Shown here: positions 1-12,664 of the stretch, in pieces
How the letters are laid out: every line of letters starts with the position of its first letter
How positions within the stretch are numbered: the first letter of the stretch is position 1
Assembly (NCBI GenBank): GCA_002914845.1
Contig: JXTC01000030.1
Coordinates: 94,458-158,457 of the forward strand
Origin: Trema orientale
Taxonomy: Eukaryota > Streptophyta > Magnoliopsida > Rosales > Cannabaceae
Length of the DNA stretch: 64,000 bases
Direction: 5' to 3'
Notes under the pieces: generated by a model
The model's database searches: none
What the model was told of the DNA's origin: nothing
What the model saw: only the letters and a program-made list of their open reading frames with translations
Translations under genes and position numbers: made by a program

Positions 1-2
1 TA

Positions 3-521
3 CTTAAGCAAAATATCAAGACAAAGCTAGAAGAATACAAGGGAGCTTGGCCAGAAGTACTTCCTGAAGTATTATGGGCTTATCGCACCACCCGATGGAC
101 TACTACTGGAGAAAGTCCGTTCTCCTTGGCCTATGGCTACGAAGCCATGATCCCAGTTAAAATTGGTGCGAGCTCCCTGCGACGATCAACTTATGAGCAA
201 GATCAGAATAATTCGTTGATGCGGATTAAGCTCGATCTTCTGGAAGAAAGGCGCGAGCAGTCTCAACTACGTGTCGCATCATACCAATAGCGCACTGCTC
301 GATATTATAATTCCAAAGTAAAAAACAGAGAATTCAAGGTCGGGGATCTTATTCTTAGACAAGTTCTACCTAACACCAAAGAGCAAAGTGCTGGCGTATT
401 TGGGCCTACTTGGGAAGGACCATATGTTATTGATGCCGTCATTCGACCTGGGACTTACAAGCTTGCTCGCACTGGAGGACAAAAGATCGAGCATGCATGG
501 AATGTAGAGCAACTTCGTTGA
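3..521 (+). pseudogene. Ty3/gypsy pol, integrase C-terminal part (broken)
   Basis: Frame 3 reads as the end of a gypsy polyprotein. The LWAYRTT...TTGESPFSLAYG segment is the classic end of the integrase catalytic core. It is followed by a basic region (RTARYYNSKVKNREFKVGD) and a GPTWEGPYVI segment typical of the integrase C-terminal domain, ending at TGA 519-521. An in-frame TAG at 288-290 interrupts the reading where related elements usually have glutamine (CAG to TAG fits one transition). The protein would insert the element's cDNA into the chromosome. The upstream part is cut by the window edge. Confidence 0.9.
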
Positions 522-1282
522 TATTATCAATAAATCTTCATATGTATCTTCATTTTATCTTCCGTGGTACTTGGATGTCACAAGAATTCTTCAATAAAGA
601 TTATTTCTTCATTCAATAATCGGTGTACATGGTGGTTTTTGCGCGTCTATTATAGTTTTATGGCAGTCCTCGAACACCATAAAACTCGGGGGCAGTAGGA
701 TTAGATCGTCATCTCCTACTCGCTTCCTAAGGAACTATGCAAAACGTTCATTTAGAGGGGTCGGAATTTTAGATCGCCGAATTTCTGAAATTTCTTAAAA
801 TCTTAGGATTTTCTCCTCGCTTCATGCCGTAGCATGTCGTATTACGCAATTTTCCTCCTCGAACAAAAAGTAACTAAGCATAACGTTCATTGTTCGATGT
901 GATATATTGCTATAAACCCTATTTTAACGTGGAACTTTTGAAAGATAGTAGAGTTCGCATCACTCAATTATTATTTTTCTTAAGCGACCTAACCCATCCT
1001 ACTACTTGAACCACGGTTTAAGTTATTGGATTCGAATCGCAATAACGTACCGATCAGTCACTTAGTGATTGACTACTTGGTTAAATTATGCACATTTATA
1101 TTATTATGCGATGTAACTTTTGTTCATTTTGCAGGAGTAAAAAGTTCGACGAATAAATCTTCAATCAAAAGAACTATATAAATTAAGTCGCACTCATGTG
1201 CGAAAAAGTATTGTATATATTACAAAATTAAAACGGGACATGCCCGTATTTATCTAACATTATAAAACTACCAAGATAATTA

Positions 1283-3431
1283 CTAGCCAGAAGTGCTCGC
1301 TCCTCTATTCTCCGCAGCTTCAGCATCCTTCCAGCTTTGAACGAGCTCCACCACGTCGGCACCAAGGATGGAGAAGTCGAACTCGGGATGCTCGCAGAAG
1401 ATGTTGTAAATAACGGTCGAAGATGCAAAGTCGCTAGCCTTTTCTTCAAGCTCCTTGACTTCATTAGCTTTGAAGTCTTCGACTGCTTTGCGACCCGCCT
1501 CTTCGACGACCTTCTTCAAAGCATCTGCGTGCTCGGAGATAGCCTTCTCAAGAGTCCTGATTTTTTCTTCAAGCTTTTCCTTCTAGAGTTTCTCCTTCTC
1601 CAGGTCCTCGCGCAGCTGTTTCTTTTCTGACTCGAAGGAATTCCTCTCATCCTCGCGAGTCTTCTTCAGGTCCTTGAGCTCTTGGATAACTTTTTCGATT
1701 TTTTCCCCTTAATCCATGCTCTCAAGGACCGGATCGTACATCAGCACAGCAGCTGCGGCGGTCTGAAATGCGAACATATTAGTCTAAAGAATGTTAAGGA
1801 AAAAAGAGTTTAAAGAAGTTCGAAGTGAGTCGACTTACATTGGCAAGCATTCGCATTGCAGCAGTGAATGCGACCCTGGGAGATCTTAGCTTCATCTTCT
1901 CCCACGCTTCCTCCGAAGTAAAGCGATCAATGAAGGCCGCACTCATGCCAACCTTTTCTGGAAGTTGGCGAAGCTGGTTGAAAATCTCAGTAGCCTTGTC
2001 AACCTGGCTCATTCCTGCAGAAGAAGATGGTTCTACAGGCGGCTCAAGTTGGCTCGCAGATTGGGAGGCTTGAGGAGTGGTCGAGCTAATTGGGACGTCC
2101 TCGAAGGCGACCTTTCCTTTCTTAGAAACGTCGACCTTCTCTTTCCCCTTAGAGGGAGGAGTGCTGTCTGGCGTCTTGAATCTTGCCATCGATCCAAGGG
2201 TAGTAGGAGAAGCTCGCAGACCACTTCCGATGGTCATATCTGCATGAATGAAATTTCGTTAGCAAAGTAATACGATATATATATAAAAGAAAAGCGAGAG
2301 CTACCTTCTTGTAGCTGTGACTGTAGTGGAGATTCGGCCTCAGGAGATGGTGGCTCAACAACAGGGGGAGCAGGTGCCTTCCTTTTCCTTGATTTGGAAG
2401 ACGACGCACCTGCCTCATTTTGCTTCCTCGCCTTCTTTTTCCTCTTCGAGCTCGAGAGCTTCGAAGGACGGTTAGCAGAGTATGGTAATGATGCGCCCTT
2501 CGGGAACAGACCGCAGTCGATCAGATTCATGGTCGTCCCAAGCTTTTTCCAATCAAACTCCTCAGTTGGAAGGACGTTAACTTTGTACACTCTTGCGAAT
2601 TGTACCTCGCTGAGTCCTGGGCGCTCTTTATTTTCTGCGAACACATGGAAATGCGATCAGATATATTGAAGCAGTTATGAAATTCAAGTACAACTACATT
2701 ACCTACCAGGGTTTTGAAAGAACCCGTTGTCGGCATACTCAAAATGGAAAAATGGTTTCTTCCATTTTCATATGTTATTACGGACTCCGTGAATGGTCTT
2801 TATCGCTTGATTCGACCATTTGCTCGCATAAAAGAAGCCGAAGTCTGAGGGGTTCGACTTCACCTGGTAAAACCAAGCGAACTCTTCGGGTGTAGGAGAT
2901 CCTAAACTAAGCTTATGGTATAGTATGTACAAGCCTACCATATATCTATAAGTATTAGGGGGTCAGTTGGTAAGGGACGACGCCGTAGTAGTCGACGATA
3001 GATTTTATGTACGGATGAAGTGGAAGATGGATGCCGCACCTAAGCACTGCTTCAGAGAACGAGGCAATACCACGGGGTGGGGTGTGTGGTCGATTGAATT
3101 CTGTAGGGATGCGAAGAGGAATGTTGATGTTGTAGATGCGGATGATTTTTTCGAGCTTATTTGTAGAGATGCTCGTTTGGATATCGGTGCATGACCAATC
3201 TCCTTCCACGTATTGATGACCCTTCGCATATTCGGGGGCGTCCCTAATGTGCTGAGGCCATTGCTCTGGGGGAAGGTCGCCTATGCGAGGACTACTTTGT
3301 CTAGCCCCTGTTATCTCTACTTCAGGTCGCTCTATATAATCATCGAGATTTATAAAGCTAGAGCTCGACTCGGAGAATGACGACTCCCCTGAGAACGCAT
3401 TCCCTTCCCTAAGTTCTTCGCTACTAGACAT
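1283..3431 (-). pseudogene. Antisense additional ORF (aORF) of the Tat element, Transposase_28-like, broken
   Basis: Read on the minus strand, this is an intron-containing gene inside the retrotransposon. The first part (from ATG at 3431) is acidic and Ser-rich, then has a domain ending in IKSIVDYYGVVPYQLTP and, after a frameshift near 2960, YRYMVGLYILYHKL...EEFAWFYQ. This resembles the plant domain called putative gypsy-type transposon (Transposase_28). A probable second exon (about 2634-2306) is Lys/Ser-rich. A third (about 2240-1840) contains MARFKTPDSTPP and a C-terminal helical part. A last exon (about 1763-1283) is a coiled coil ending NRGASTSG before TAG. Breaks seen: the frameshift near 2960, TGA at 2768-2770 where Trp is expected, TAA at 1709-1711, and TAG at 1583-1585. 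The function of aORF proteins is unknown. Exon borders are inferred. Confidence 0.65.
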
Positions 3432-4488
3432 CTGAAAAATGAACAAGGAGATATTTAATCCTATGCGAGCATTATCCTATAGTTATCCTCGCTATGTGCG
3501 AGCAATATACGGTAATTGGGGGCAACAAACCCTAGAAAGTTCATGAATTGTTCGACTATTTCGACAATTTTCAAAGCGATCCTAAGGTTCGTCTGGAATG
3601 TTCGAGCCAGTTCTTCGATTATTCATCATTCGTTCTATCAGTTTCTACATGATTTGGTTCTCATCATCAACATTCTAGAACCTAATTCGTCTATCAATTC
3701 GTCAAAACAAGTACTGAAATAACAAATATTAGGATTTTAATCTCCTACAGTTCCAATTTCTGTAACCTAGGATTCACGTTTTCTAAGTCATGAATCTGGA
3801 GGTAATAGTAGAAATTTGCAGAAATTCTGGGAAAATGGAAGATTCAACAGAGGAAAAATGGGAAGAAACTGACCTTGACTTTTCGAGAAGAAAGAGGATT
3901 CTGAAGTGCTCCTTGAATGCTCTGTTGGTTCGTCTCGCCGGAGATGAGAAAGAAAGCTTCTGCAACTGGCCGGAAAAGAGGGTTTCTCGGGTTTTTGAGA
4001 AAATGAAAAACGAAGGAAGAAGAAGAAGTTTTCGCCTAGACAAGCTTCTGAAAAAGAAATGAGAATGAAGAGGGGAGAGAGAGAATGAGCGTATATATGT
4101 CAAGTGATTCGACAGATCACAGCCGTGGATCAAGGAATTTGTTCCTTAAATCTAATGGCCGAAATTCACGCGGGATTTAATTTCGGGAGTTAAAGTGAAT
4201 TTAATTTTTGAAATCTAAAACGTTTCAAGTCGAAACGACGGCTGGTACTGTTGTAATCATTGTATATATTTGGGAAACGGAGCAGTCGCCTCGAGCCGTG
4301 ATAATTTCTCAAGGGAAGGCGACACGTGGATGAGTCTGTCAGAAGAGGATACGTATGGTTTCGAAAGATATGATTCGAGACTTGACAGCTTTTCAGATTT
4401 CAAGATAGTTTCATCGCATTCTTAAGCTCGCATTTATCAGAATAAGAAGCTCCATTTAGCCTGAAGGCTAATGAAACTGGGGGACAAT

Positions 4489-5089
4489 TGTTATGCGATC
4501 TTAAATCCATGATTGGTCAACGCTGAGAAAGTCAAAGGTCAGGTACGTCAGGTCGCGTAAGTGTTCTCTTAAGTAAAATGCGACCTCATCCGAATATGAT
4601 AGATGCGACCAGGATAAAAAGAAAACTGATTCAGGCTTCACCAAAAAGGTAATTAGTATAGAAAAGGAAACAAACTTCAGAATGGAGATTGAATAATTCC
4701 CGTATTTAATTAAGGATATTACCCGATTCTATATTTATCCAAAATTGTATTTCTGATTATACGCTTACTCGTTTATGTAATTAGGAAACTATAAGCCATC
4801 CTCATCTATATAAAGGTGGCTTAGTCTCATTGTAAAACAACATACATTCTTCGCAAAAACACTTCATTACGCTCTGTAATTTTCTGCTCTCACCTTAAGA
4901 TAGAAACTCTTGTAATTCTCTAAGAAAATAGTGAAGAACAGTGGACGTAGGCTCATCTTTTTTGGGGCTGAACCACTATAAAATTCTTGTCTCCTTATTT
5001 ACTTTGCTTTATCAACTCTTTTCACACACAAACCACATCTCCATCACGCAATTTCTTATATTCATTGTTGACAAAACCTCCGTCAACAC
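4489..5089 (+). repeat. 3' long terminal repeat
   Basis: The repeat begins TGTTATGCGATC directly after a purine-rich tract with GGGGGACAA (about 4478-4487), which is the usual plus-strand primer position. It most likely ends at ...CCGTCAACA near 5088, giving TG...CA borders and a short imperfect inverted repeat (TGTTA/TCAACA). A TATA box lies inside. The length of about 600 bp fits an LTR. The partner LTR is outside the window, so the right border is provisional. Confidence 0.7.
4807..4814 (+). promoter_or_regulatory. LTR TATA box
   Basis: TATATAAA inside the LTR, about 320 bp from its start. This is the expected place for the U3 promoter that transcribes the retrotransposon. Confidence 0.5.
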
Positions 5090-6185
5090 AACTCATTAAT
5101 GAAATTTTCTTTGCTGTCTTGCTTTTATTCACATTCAAAATATCCGAATGATACTGTAGTCAGAAGAAACATGATGCGAACTAATTATTGACAAAGAACC
5201 TCTCGTTTGCACGCAAGGATAAGTGTCACGTCCAATCTCGGCTATGTGAGTCCCACCATGATGCTCACCATAATAGACGGCTGAGATCAATTAGATGAAT
5301 ATGACAGTAGCATGTCTCTTGCTGAGTGATACCAAGTTTAAGCTGGGTTAGTGGATCGTACCTGTTGGGGGTTTCATTATGAGAATCAATGCAATTAGGG
5401 TGAATTTTGGATAGTTTGGTCCCCAGTTCCTTGTTTCTACTTTGATAAGTAATAATACCCATTTGGATTCAGATTGTAACCACTATGTGATAACATATCT
5501 TCAACCCTCGACAGACAGTCCGTTCTTCAAACCTGCAATCCCCGATAATTTGTCACATTTCCTAAAGTCCTCTTCTGCGGGTGATTTTGGGGCCAGATAT
5601 TGCCTTGCACTAACTTACCTTACTAATTAGAGTTACAATTAATCTAAATGACTAAATCCATTGAGCCAATTTTCACATGACGCATGATTTAATCCAACCA
5701 AACACCCTTCAGATAGGAAGGAAAGCCAATTGAAATTCAAACAAATTAGCAAAATTGCTAACAAAATTGCTAACAAAGATATAAGATAATGCAAATTAAC
5801 TATATTGCAGGGTAAAACAGTGGTAGAAGATAGGCATGAATCTCAGACACGCCCAGTAGTAACTTACACTAAACAAGGAAACAAAAAATGACCCGACGGG
5901 GCAAAACTATGAGATTCGTCAAGAACGATATTTGCTAACCTTTATTGTTTCCAATATTCGCTAACCTTTATTATTTCTGGATTTGACATTGCTCAATGTC
6001 TGTTAAGTGCTTGCATAACTGTAGAGTTACCCAAAAAGGAGCAAACATAAAATTGAAAATCTACTTGCTTTTGCTAAGACATACAAAGAACAGACGGAAA
6101 AAAAAAAAAAAAAAACAGAGTATAAGTTTCAGGGGCATAAAAGCAAACTCTGCTGGTGGAAGAATCAAATTCCTAACAAAACATA
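5090..6185. other. Spacer between LTR and rhodanese-PpiC gene
   Basis: No coding pattern is seen. The right part probably contains the 3' UTR of the minus-strand gene that stops at 6186. An 18-base A run lies near 6098-6115. Confidence 0.5.
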
Positions 6186-9100
6186 TCAGTAGGTAGAAAT
6201 TGTCTGATCAGCCTTCAGAGCATATGCATGGATTCCTCCAGACACATTGAACACTCTCCTAAAACCCTGAGTAATTGGGAAATAAGCAAAATTTTGTTTA
6301 GCGTTCAAATTAAGAAGTTCAAGCTTGGAGTTGGAAGTACCAAACTGAACCAATATGGTAGCCCTCAAAATTCATGTAAAGTAGCATGGTTGCAACCATC
6401 ATTTTGATAAACAGTTCATGTGTTACCAAAAAAGAGTAAAGGAATAGGAAAAAGAGAAAAGAAACGAACAAAAGAAAGAGTATGATGTCATCAATGATCT
6501 TCCAATTACTATAAAAACTTCTGACTGACCAAGTTATCCATTTGATCTATGGACTAAACAACAAGAGACAGCGTCCTACACATCCCATAACCCTTTAGCC
6601 CCTCCAGCACACACAGGCACAGAGAAAGAATGACAATGCTGGCCTTTACCAACCAAATTACTAGCAAGTAACGTCACTTTACTATAAGCCTATAAGAGTT
6701 TATTATTAATTTTCTGGTCATTATCACCTCCAGTGAAACTTTGAAAATTAGGGGCGGCATGATGAAAAGTGAAAACACATTAGTTTGTCTTTGGATCTTA
6801 GACAAAATTACAGCGATAATAAATGAATAAGACAAAGGATTCTACCTGGGTTTGCAACCACTTGGAAACCTGTAATGACCGCATCCCATGGTGACACTGC
6901 ATTTTCAAACAAAATTTTCAGTACTCTTACTCTAAAGAGAGTGCAATGAAGCCATTTCCAACAAAGTATGCACGCCTGTTTTTAAATAAGCTAGTAACTC
7001 CAAAGATACATTCAAAAACCCCTGATTCTCTTTCTCCTTTATATTCTACAATTATTCAGTGGTACAAAAACCTTTGAAGCCATTTTGTCACTAGTAATAG
7101 CATTTAGCATTTGTTAATATCCCTAAATTCCTCTTCTTTTTTTTTTTTTTTGTTTAAACTCTTAATTGACACACACAAAATTTTCTCGCTACATAGTCAG
7201 AGAGATGCAAGATATTATAAGGTTACATTCTCACAACAAAAAGACTTTTAAAAAAATAAAAATAAAAACAAAAATAAAAATAAAAGGAGACAAAAATTTT
7301 GAAAACATACTATTATTGAGTGATACAGCTTAAAGTATCAGCTTAATGCAGAGATAGAAAAACAATTGAATAAATATGGTAAACAATCATTATAAACAAA
7401 AAGGAACTTGTCTATACACAACGTTTTAAACTGTCCCAAGTCCAGACCATCCGGGGCAACTTTCGAATTGAAAGTTTGCTTAAAGCATATTGCTGAACTT
7501 TTAGCATTTAATTTGACAAACCATGATATGTGCTTTAATCAAACTAGCAATAAATAAGCTACAAAATAAATAACACACCAATTCATCGATTTAAGGAAAG
7601 AATTTGCACCTAAGACTAGTAGTTACCAACTTACCATAACATAGGTATCCTTCTGTGGATCAAATTTAGTAGTGATCTCAGGTCCCCAGCTTCCAAATTG
7701 TTGAAGGGGAAGAACCTGAAAACCTGGCAAAGAAGCTCGAGCCCTGCCAGATAGAAGTGACCAAAGCAGTGAAGCAAATGACATATTGCAAAATAACAAA
7801 GAAAAAAACACTAAAAATGCACGTCCAAAGGAAATAAGTTTATTTTAAGTTGAATTTTTATGTCAAACTATAAAAATAAATAATTTTAAAAAAATCCATT
7901 TTACAGAAAAAGCTTTTATCACTTATTACAACTAAAAAAAGAAAACCTAGAAAGAAAATTCCCAACCATCTAAAAGCAGTAAACGAAATGTGAGAGCATA
8001 CACTTCCTCAGGTTCTCGAACATCAATCAATTGTGCATCTTCTAGGAAACTCGGATCTTGCATTCTCACATGGAGCTCCTCAGGTTGAATTTCTTGAAGT
8101 AATGATTCCTCCCTTTGGGAACATGACGGAAAAAGAGATAAGTACTCAGGCAACTGTGAGTAAATTTCATATACGAATAGGATACCCAGTTGTATATAAG
8201 TATTTGGGACATACCTCTCTGAAAGGACTTGCACCAAATGCCATCCAAATTGTGTTTTACACCTAACAACCTTGTTTAATGGTGCACTAAAAGCAGCCTC
8301 CTCAAACTCGGGTACCTGAGAAAATTCACCGTCAGATATTCGTAAAGCACATTAAACTATCTATAAAAACTATCTACAAATATGGCCGCTTTTGCAACAT
8401 AGCACATCATTATCATAACTAGTATTTGTATGAAACCAAGATTAAGAGTTCAAGAATAATTGTTAAAAAGGGGGAAAACAATCAGGCCATGAGCTTTACC
8501 AGAAAGTGACCAAGAGATGAATTTTGCTTTGTGGCTTAACAGTTGAAATGCTATAAAGAAGTTTGTTCTTAAATTAAAGAAAAAAAGTTTCCTTTATTTT
8601 CCCAATAAAGTTTAATTACCACCAACTTTATCCTTACATGTAGACACCCTATCTATAAACTAATTTGAATACCTTATTCACCGTAAACTCTTCAGATGTT
8701 TGACTTTGGAAAATAACTGCCCGGAAGAAAAATGAAGCTAATAGCTTCCTTTTTGATATTAAAATAGAAAAATAAAGCTTAACATACATCTGTGTTTTTG
8801 TCCAAGTGTATGGAGTATGTGAAAATATAAGAGTCTAAACATGCAATTAAATTACTTTTTCTTTCCTATATAAATTATTCATACACATATACATATATAA
8901 TGAAGCAATGACAGCAATACTGTTTCGGGATAAAAGAAAAAGGGGATGGCTACGGTAGGGGCGTCCCTACGTAGGGCCATGCCTTAATTATCGTTGGATG
9001 GGAATCTGTGGGGAATAACGGGAATCTGTGGAGAATCTATTTATATACAGATTCCCATCCAACGGTGAATAAACAGGGCCCTACGTAGGGGCACCCCTAC

Positions 9101-10994
9101 TGTAGACACGCCCAAAGAAAAAACCTCCATTTTCTAATATACAAAATAAATTAGGTGGTTACAATGCCCATACCATCTTCTTTTACAACTAATTTCCTTA
9201 AACTATTTTTGATCGCAAAGCAAGTTAACAGAAATGGCAGTGGACTTTGAATTCCCCCCTGAAAGTAAAAAATTCCCTCTAAAAATTTTCAGGAATTATA
9301 TTTCGAGTAGATAAAAACAAGAGTTTTAATTTGCACAAAACAGTATTGTAGTAAACAGAAATGGCATTAAGCATTAACTCTGCTCTAGTAACAACCTAAT
9401 TACAAGTATGAAAATCACACATCACATGGAAATTGTTAAGTTTGACTTAGTGGCACAGTTAATTGAACAAAATCTTCAAACAAATCTCATATAGGAAAGA
9501 AAGCTATACACAATTTAGACGAGGATGTATCACTAATGTTTCATGAAAGTTTCAGATAAAAAGGTCATTCTAGTGAGAGCATACCATTTGACCCTTTCTC
9601 ACCCACCCAAGCATTCCTCCCTCTTCTTTGGATGGACATAATGAGTACTCAACAGCAAGATCACTCAGATCCTCACCTGCATGAAACAAATAGCGTTAGA
9701 ATAAAATACCCACAACAAAATACATTCTAGAAGAACTTGTTGAGAATAATTTGCTATTTCAGAAATTATACCCACATGAATCAGAGGAAATTTTAATTTT
9801 CTATATCCAATGATCTTACAATCTATGCAATTTTTTACTGGATATTATTCTTTTGTCCGCTTAAATGTCATTTCTGTGGAAACTAACCTCCTGAAATTCT
9901 CTGCTGAAGATCCACAAGAAGCTTGAGATCATTTTCTTTAACAAGTAAATGCTGCACCAGTATTTCCCTTCCACCACCCGAGCCACTTTCAGCACTAAAT
10001 GAAGCTGAAAAAAATCAGAATTTCAGAACTTCTAGTTCAAAAGAATATTGTGAAAAGTAATTAAATTAATGACATTATATAAGAGAGAGCGGTACAGCAA
10101 ATAATAGTGGAACTTAAAACATGTTTCTAGTATTTAACAAGGATAATAACATTAGTACCTGATTGTTCACATACTAGCGGTACGGCAAATATTGTACCCT
10201 TCCCCACCAAGAATGCGCAATTTATTTAAAAATCAACGGTCCATAAACATTGAACTTGATATTACACAAAAATTCCAAGCTAAGAACACATAAGGGAACT
10301 GAAATTGGTTTTAGCTGAAGTGAAGTCAAAGCTCGTCCCAACAATGGAACTAGCAGCAAAGCTTCAATAAAGGTCAGCCAAACCGGTATGGTGAAGTCTA
10401 AGGTTCCGTATTACGGCCAAACAGAGTTTCCGTGTTCAAAAATTTCAACTAATATGCAAAAGGCTAAATAAAACATCTTAGTATTTCACCAAGTTTTCTG
10501 GCTCAAAAAAAGTGTGTTAAATCATAGCTTAGGAAAATCTAAATGGGATTTTGCTAATTCAGAAACTTAGACAAGAAAACCCCCACTAATAGCTCAAGCT
10601 AATCACCAAAAACACTGGAGGAATATGCACAAAACAACTTCCGTACATTCCCCAAAAAACAAGGAAAAAAAAAAAATCAGTAGTAAGACAGAAACCATAT
10701 AGGAAATCATAATAATTAAGGGATAGAAATGACTGAGGTACCTGCTGCTTTAAAATATGGGCGGCCCGCCATAGCCAACAGGCGCTTGAAGCCAATAGAA
10801 GAGGAAGAAGAAGAAGAAGAAGAAGAAGGTGGAGAGGGTTTAAAGGTTTGGGGGAGAAAAGTGAGAGATGGTGCAAAAGAGGAGATTTTGTGAAGGTTTG
10901 AAGGTGAAAAGAAGGTTGGAGTTGGAATGAAAGAGAATCTGAGCGCGGAGAGAGCTGGAGTTGCCAATGGCGGAAGATGAGAAGCCCTTAACAT
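6186..10994 (-). CDS. Rhodanese-like/PpiC (parvulin) domain protein, chloroplast
   Basis: Coding exons read on the minus strand: 10994-10742, 10004-9888, 9676-9585, 8315-8215, 8112-8002, 7743-7635, 6869-6846 and 6266-6186. All have GT-AG borders, phases agree, and the total is 295 codons. Residues 1-80 are Ser/Pro-rich with few acids, as in a plastid transit peptide, and include a ten-serine run. Residues about 97-188 form a parvulin peptidyl-prolyl isomerase domain (ILVQHLLV, EYSLCPSKEEGGMLGW, FGWHLVQV). Residues about 189-295 form a rhodanese domain (LIDVREPEE; NVSGGIHAYA). The architecture matches Arabidopsis At5g19370, recalled from memory. The rhodanese active-site loop expected between KDTYVM and SKWLQTQ, normally containing the catalytic Cys, was not found in intron 6; a 27-nt micro-exon may have been missed, or the loop is lost. 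Intron 3 carries a transposon. Confidence 0.85.
8942..9113. mobile_element. 172-bp foldback MITE, Mutator-type, copy 1
   Basis: The ends are inverted repeats (left GGGGATGGCTACGGTAGGGG; right end reversed GGGCGTGTCTACAGTAGGGG). Pairing continues through CCTACGTAGGG and CGTTGGATGGGAATCTGT, so nearly the whole element folds on itself. It is flanked by an exact 9-bp duplication AAAGAAAAA (8933-8941 and 9114-9122); 9 bp is the Mutator size. It lies in intron 3 of the rhodanese-PpiC gene. A second copy is at 40699-40869 in the opposite orientation. Confidence 0.85.
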
Positions 10995-11791
10995 TTTTGA
11001 AGCTCAGAGTGCGAGGGAGGAAGAAGAACCAAAGAGACAGAGACTGTGAGAGATATATAATTAGCTCGGTTAGTTTAATTACTCTTCTTTTCTTTTTATT
11101 TACGATAATTTTTTTTCTTGATATTAGATAGATTATTTTTTCTTATTAATAATCTTTCCCTTTTTTTTTTATATAAGATCTGAAAGGGAAACGTCAATTC
11201 TTCTATTTTTGTTCTATTAATAATCAATATTCTTCAACGCTCAAAAAAAAAATTCCCAAAATCAATCGTCTTCAATTATCCTAAATTAGTTTTGCAAAAA
11301 TCACAGAACTATACACATCTAGGAAGTCTATGGTAGGGTTATGTATTTGTTCACTCTAAACCATACAACGTCAATTACAATTGCATTTTTAATAACTGGG
11401 ATTGAACCCCACACTAATATTAATGCACGTTACTATGATAAATAAAGAGATAATTCGGGACAATATATTAAAAGTTAGGTTAAAAACACGCTAAATGCTC
11501 TCTAAAATCAAAATTTTTTCCTGCAAATTCATCCATTAAAATGAATTCACAATTTCTGACTTTTATGATCATAAGAGTAAATAAGTGAAATAAAAATTGA
11601 AACTCGGCCTACTAAAAAGAAAAATATATATATATATATCTCAAAGCCATGCCAGTTTAGATTGTTTAATGTTTAATCTCGATTAAGGATACATATAATT
11701 TAACCTAAAATAAATCGTTGTAATTACATGTACGTATATACAGGAGAGACTCAAATAGTGCTTTCGTCACTATGACAGATATAAATAATTA

Positions 11792-11981
11792 GAGAAATGC
11801 TAAGGACACTCTCTTGGACATTCTCTTTGACACTCTCCAGTCTCAATGTCTGACACGTGGATTCCACTATCCAGTTTAATATTTTAATAATACAACAAAT
11901 CATAGTAGATTCCATGTGTCAAGCAGTGAGATTAGGAGAGTGCAAAAAAGAGTGTAAAAGAGAGTGTTGCTAGCACTCCTC
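11792..11981. mobile_element. 190-bp MITE, Mutator-type
   Basis: Terminal inverted repeats GAGAAATGCTAAGGACACTC and, from the other end, GAGGAGTGCTAGCAACACTC extend over more than 60 bp. They are flanked by an exact 9-bp duplication AAATAATTA (11783-11791 and 11982-11990). It has no coding capacity. Confidence 0.85.
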
Positions 11982-12349
11982 AAATAATTACTATCAATAG
12001 ATAAAATTTACTACAATAAATATAAATAAAATTACTATTGATAGGCATAATTATTTCATTTTTCGTTTCCCATTCTTGATTTCTTTTCATTTTTTGGCAT
12101 CGAATTATCTTTCTCTTTTTTAACATTTTTCTTTCTGGAAATGGTTTAGTTAACTTTTTCTTCTGTGTAAATTTTATTTTCTAAAGGAAATAAATGAAAA
12201 AAAAAAGTAAAGTAAAAAAAAAACACGCAATGGAAAAATACTGAAATAAATTTTATTCTTTTTATAAACTAAAAAAAAGTCACATTAGTCAAAAAAAAAT
12301 TTAAAAAAAAAGGTAGACTAAGGAATGTTTTTTAAGCAGATTATAATGC

Positions 12350-12664
12350 NNNNNNNNNNNNNNNNNNNNNNNNNNNNNNNNNNNNNNNNNNNNNNNNNNN
12401 NNNNNNNNNNNNNNNNNNNNNNNNNNNNNNNNNNNNNNNNNNNNNNNNNNNNNNNNNNNNNNNNNNNNNNNNNNNNNNNNNNNNNNNNNNNNNNNNNNNN
12501 NNNNNNNNNNNNNNNNNNNNNNNNNNNNNNNNNNNNNNNNNNNNNNNNNNNNNNNNNNNNNNNNNNNNNNNNNNNNNNNNNNNNNNNNNNNNNNNNNNNN
12601 NNNNNNNNNNNNNNNNNNNNNNNNNNNNNNNNNNNNNNNNNNNNNNNNNNNNNNNNNNNNNNNN
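12350..12664. other. Assembly gap (315 N)
   Basis: Run of N within AT-rich spacer. Any ORF reported across it is an artefact. Confidence 0.99.

Larger units (their letters stand above)
1..5090 (+). mobile_element. 3' portion of a Tat-lineage Ty3/gypsy LTR retrotransposon
   Basis: The order is: end of a gypsy-type pol (stop at 519-521), a long spacer, an antisense ORF with introns (about 3431 down to 1283), a purine-rich tract (about 4473-4485), then an LTR starting TGTTATGCGATC at 4489. A reverse-strand extra ORF between pol and the 3' LTR is a known hallmark of some Tat elements (for example the Grande/Retand group). The 5' LTR, gag and most of pol lie outside the window, so element age and the target-site duplication cannot be read. 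Several disabling mutations in both ORFs show that this copy is dead. Confidence 0.85.

Noticed and set aside
6935..6966. Candidate micro-exon for the missing rhodanese Cys loop
   Set aside because: The minus strand shows GTTGGA...TTCATTGCA, which resembles the loop codons, but there is no Cys-Lys start, no GGR and no GT donor after it.
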